DNA from: Candidatus Omnitrophota bacterium
GTDB lineage: Bacteria; Omnitrophota; Gorgyraeia; JAGLLT01
NCBI GenBank assembly: GCA_030630095.1
Contig: DAOVNW010000060.1
Span: forward strand, 1-6,118
Direction of reading: 5' to 3'
Length of the DNA: 6,118 nt
Under the pieces are notes generated by a model. It saw only the letters and a program-made list of their open reading frames with translations, ran no database searches and had not been told where the DNA came from. This document shows, piece by piece, positions 3,997 to 6,118 of this stretch. The position numbers and the translations under genes were made by a program. How positions within the stretch are numbered: the stretch's first letter is position 1; every line of letters begins with the position of its first letter.

Positions 3997-4566
3997 TTAG
4001 GGGATTAAATCCGGCAATTTTAGAGATTTGACCATTTTATCAAAAAAAGGTTCGCACTCTTTATACATCTCCCGTGTGTTGGCATTGAGGACAAGAGCAA
4101 AGATGTACTTGGAGCGGATAAAATATATCCTTTTCTGGTATAATCTCACTCCCCTCCAATCAAACTCATCAACCATCTGATGCCCCACGTAACCTGATAT
4201 ACATACCGGTTCTTCACTTATAACTTTAAAATTTCTATCTTTTGAAGCCTTCAAATGGGTAATTTCAATCTTAATCGCTTTCTCAGCCGTTACTTCATTA
4301 AAATTCCTTTGCGCGGTAAAGACTACATTACTCATTAAATCGGGCTTGAATGCCTGAATTAAAAAAACTTTGAGCTGGCCTGTGAATTCCCGGTTCTGCT
4401 CTAACACCCAGCCCTCAGGTAAAGTTACGGAACAGCCACACTCCTTATTGTGATAAATATTGATATTACTCTCAGCCGCGGGCGGTTCTTCTTTGACGCC
4501 GCAGTTAAGATTGATAACGGATAAACTTATAAGTAAAAGCGATAATATTTTATTTGATACGGACAT
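3997..4566 (-). CDS. Putative lipoprotein with PsbP/DcrB-like domain
   Basis: A 189-residue predicted envelope protein of unknown specific function. The N-terminus is a signal peptide (about 1-21) ending ...VINLN-C22. The lipobox is unorthodox (Asn at -1, Leu at -2), so lipidation is likely but not certain. After a linker, the domain about 37-185 has the pattern of PsbP/DcrB/DUF1795-type folds: CSVTLPEGWVLEQ near the start, KYIFALVLNA in the late strands, and a closing FFDKMVKSLKL helix. Four further cysteines (43, 45, 122, 171) could form disulfides. The ATG has AAGGA 8 nt upstream. It is the last gene of the antiporter operon, 58 bp after the zinc-ribbon gene, with a hairpin in that gap. 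Fold assignment is by pattern only. Confidence 0.75.
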   Translation of the reverse strand: MSVSNKILSLLLISLSVINLNCGVKEEPPAAESNINIYHNKECGCSVTLPEGWVLEQNREFTGQLKVFLIQAFKPDLMSNVVFTAQRNFNEVTAEKAIKIEITHLKASKDRNFKVISEEPVCISGYVGHQMVDEFDWRGVRLYQKRIYFIRSKYIFALVLNANTREMYKECEPFFDKMVKSLKLPDLIP

Positions 4567-4590
4567 AAGTTTATTCCTTTAAGACCATAT

Positions 4591-4611
4591 TATTGAGACC
4601 AAGTCTCAATA
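4591..4611. other. Intercistronic inverted repeat, 9-bp stem
   Basis: TATTGAGAC (4591-4599) and GTCTCAATA (4603-4611) are exact reverse complements with a 3-nt spacer, between the zinc-ribbon and lipoprotein genes. Neither strand has a T-run after it, so it is unlikely to be an intrinsic terminator. It may be an operator for an internal promoter or an mRNA hairpin affecting differential stability. Confidence 0.6.
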
Positions 4612-4624
4612 TTCCGGTTATTGA

Positions 4625-4933
4625 TTATAACTCCTTGTAAATCTGCAAATAATACTTACCGATGTGAAAAAAGAAAAAGTATAAAATCATACCAATTAAA
4701 AACAGCGTGTACATAACGCAGGCTGTTGTGGAAAGTTTTTTTGCCTTGGGGCTGAATTGAGGGTTTCGCCATATAAAGGGTATGGCTACTATTGGAAAAA
4801 ATACGGCTAATAAAATGATTAGCGATATATTGCTATACCATGGGGTAACTTCATTGTTCCCTAATCCGGCTCCGCAAAACCTGCAGTAGCTATCTTCCGG
4901 GCCAGCTTCTTTTTGGCATTTATGGCAAATCAT
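4625..4933 (-). CDS. Zinc-ribbon small membrane protein
   Basis: A 102-residue protein with an N-terminal zinc ribbon (C3-H-K-C6 and C17-R-F-C20, a CxxC...CxxC knuckle) on the predicted cytoplasmic side, followed by two hydrophobic helices at about 35-55 and 71-91 separated by a basic loop (NPQFSPKAKK). This architecture is common in uncharacterised bacterial membrane proteins, and I cannot assign a function. Its ATG follows the antiporter stop codon with no gap (TAAATG), implying translational coupling, and a GGGGG run about 10 nt upstream inside the antiporter gene may serve as ribosome site. The coupling suggests it is made in proportion to the antiporter and could be an accessory subunit or regulator; that is inference. 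Confidence 0.8.
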   Translation of the reverse strand: MICHKCQKEAGPEDSYCRFCGAGLGNNEVTPWYSNISLIILLAVFFPIVAIPFIWRNPQFSPKAKKLSTTACVMYTLFLIGMILYFFFFHIGKYYLQIYKEL

Positions 4934-6118
4934 TTACTCTATATCCCCCGCCCTCTTGAGGGCGAATTTTGTGCATAGAGGGCCTATAAGCTCGTAAAAT
5001 ACTGTGGTAGCTACAATAGTTGAAAAGATGATATTGCCGACGTTGACACCGGCAATTTCTTCGGTAAAGGTTGACTTGGCTATTAACGCCAGGCCAAGGG
5101 CTACACCAGCCTGCGGAACAAGCCCCAGTCCGATATTTTTTTTCACATTAGAGCCGGCTTTTGAGAGGTAGGCGGCAATTGTAGCTCCGCTCATTTTACC
5201 GGCAAGGCGCATAAATATATACACCAGGCCAAGAGCGCTTAATGATTTTAACAAAAAGATATCTAAGCTGACACCGGCCAGAACAAAAAACAACAAGTAG
5301 AAAGGTGAATCAATGGTTCTTACTATATCAAAAAACTTAAAGCTGGTTTTGTTAATGTTAACCAAAATCGCGCCTAAAACCATATTCGCCAAAAGAACGG
5401 ACAGGCCCAGCCATATAGCTACGCCGCAGTTGAAAAGGATGAAACCCACGGTGTAGATTAAAAGGTCGGCGGGATTAGTGATATAACGGGACAGCTTTGA
5501 CAAAACCCAGCCCAGGATACCGCCCAGGACCAAAGCGCCGCCAATTTCGATGCCCGCGTGAAGCGCTCCTGAAAGGACCGAAGTTACCGCAAACTCCTGC
5601 GCCCCGGCAAGGCTTTTAGCGATAGCGAGGCAAAAAGCGAACAGGATAATACCCCAGGCATCATCAATGGCTACCACGCCCAAAAGCGTATCGGTAAAGG
5701 TACCTCTGGCTTTGTACTCTCTGGTTACCATAACAATAGCGGCCGGAGCGGTCGCCGGAGCAATAGCGCCAAATATAAGGGCAATATAAAAAGGCTGTTT
5801 TAAAAAAAACCAGATACTTAAGGTAACAACTATCCAGGAAAACAGTACTTCTCCAATAGAGATAGAAAGAACAGTTCTGCCTATTTTTCTGAAGCGTTCA
5901 AGAGAAAAATTCTGTCCTATGCTAAAGGCGATGAAGCTCAACACTACATTGGAGATTAAGCCGGATGAGGTTAAGATGCCTTCTGAAACTAAATTGAAAC
6001 AGGCGGGGCCGATGATAATACCCAGCAATAAATAAGCGGTTATGGTGGGTATCTTTATTCTTCTGATTAAGTTTGCCGAAAGCAGGCCGGCTAAAAGAAT
6101 AATCCCTAAGCTAAAGGC
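4934..6118 (-). CDS. CPA2-type cation/proton antiporter (Na+/H+ exchanger domain), 5' end outside window
   Basis: A multi-spanning membrane antiporter that would exchange H+ for Na+ or K+. The reading frame stays open to the right edge with typical family sequence upstream (RRIKIPTITAYLLLGIIIGP), so the gene is truncated by the window: 394 residues are visible, and the TTG at 6026-6028 is an internal Leu codon, not a start. Within the visible part, the TM4-like motif ATAPAA is near 122-127 and the aspartate pair of AIDDAWGI is near 152-153. DD is the pair found in electrogenic CPA2 members, as opposed to the ND pair of electroneutral ones. The late helix signature GLVPQAGVALGLAL is present. 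No TrkA-N/RCK domain follows, and the protein ends DIE. Exact ion cannot be read from sequence. It is first in the visible part of the antiporter operon. Confidence 0.92.
   Translation of the reverse strand, partial: AFSLGIILLAGLLSANLIRRIKIPTITAYLLLGIIIGPACFNLVSEGILTSSGLISNVVLSFIAFSIGQNFSLERFRKIGRTVLSISIGEVLFSWIVVTLSIWFFLKQPFYIALIFGAIAPATAPAAIVMVTREYKARGTFTDTLLGVVAIDDAWGIILFAFCLAIAKSLAGAQEFAVTSVLSGALHAGIEIGGALVLGGILGWVLSKLSRYITNPADLLIYTVGFILFNCGVAIWLGLSVLLANMVLGAILVNINKTSFKFFDIVRTIDSPFYLLFFVLAGVSLDIFLLKSLSALGLVYIFMRLAGKMSGATIAAYLSKAGSNVKKNIGLGLVPQAGVALGLALIAKSTFTEEIAGVNVGNIIFSTIVATTVFYELIGPLCTKFALKRAGDIE

Noticed and set aside
4591..4611. Intrinsic terminator between the zinc-ribbon and lipoprotein genes
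   Set aside because: Perfect hairpin but no T-run on either strand, so it is listed as an inverted repeat only.
6026..6028. TTG as the start codon of the antiporter
   Set aside because: The frame continues upstream with typical family sequence (RRIKIPTITAYLL) to the window edge, so this codon is internal.

Overview
The window looks like a piece of a free-living Gram-negative-type bacterial chromosome of moderate to low GC. It carries lipoproteins, an outer-membrane-type polysaccharide export protein with its inner-membrane chain-length partner, a zinc-binding L28 ribosomal protein, and intergenic DNA full of 7-bp repeats. This mix resembles uncultivated candidate-phylum genomes such as Omnitrophota-like lineages. 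That placement is my inference from gene style and repeats; no marker here fixes the taxon.

Layout. Positions 1-134 are a tandem heptad array running off the left edge. Positions 162-2643 (minus strand) hold a three-gene polysaccharide export operon read from right to left: a small MerR/excisionase-type DNA-binding protein, a short Wza-like (OPX) lipoprotein, and a Wzz/GumC-type copolymerase without a kinase domain. Its probable promoter (2878-2906) is a perfect sigma-70 consensus with an extended -10, and two overlapping palindromes sit at the expected start site. The leader of roughly 230 nt is built largely of short tandem repeats. Positions 2644-3347 are a gene-free, repeat-rich divergent region. 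rpmB (L28) follows on the plus strand at 3348-3599 with its own promoter and a strong Shine-Dalgarno. Positions 3600-3996 contain no protein gene but hold heptad repeats, a weak terminator, and a second strong plus-strand promoter with a perfect 11-bp inverted repeat around its -35 box. That promoter drives what looks like an unannotated small RNA of about 90 nt (3868-3959). Positions 3997-6118 (minus strand) are a second operon: a CPA2-type cation/proton antiporter cut by the right edge, a zinc-ribbon membrane protein and a PsbP/DcrB-like lipoprotein.

How the parts may work together. The OPX and Wzz proteins would form the envelope-spanning export and chain-length module for an extracellular polysaccharide, with the small HTH protein as a candidate local regulator. 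The antiporter operon probably serves ion or pH homeostasis, with two accessory envelope proteins of unknown role.

The most interesting parts are not protein-coding. They are the small RNA candidate with a C-rich, Shine-Dalgarno-complementary loop, the matching promoter architecture it shares with rpmB, and a family of 7-bp-period repeats that occupies the major non-coding intervals and even supplies an apparent start codon for the HTH gene.
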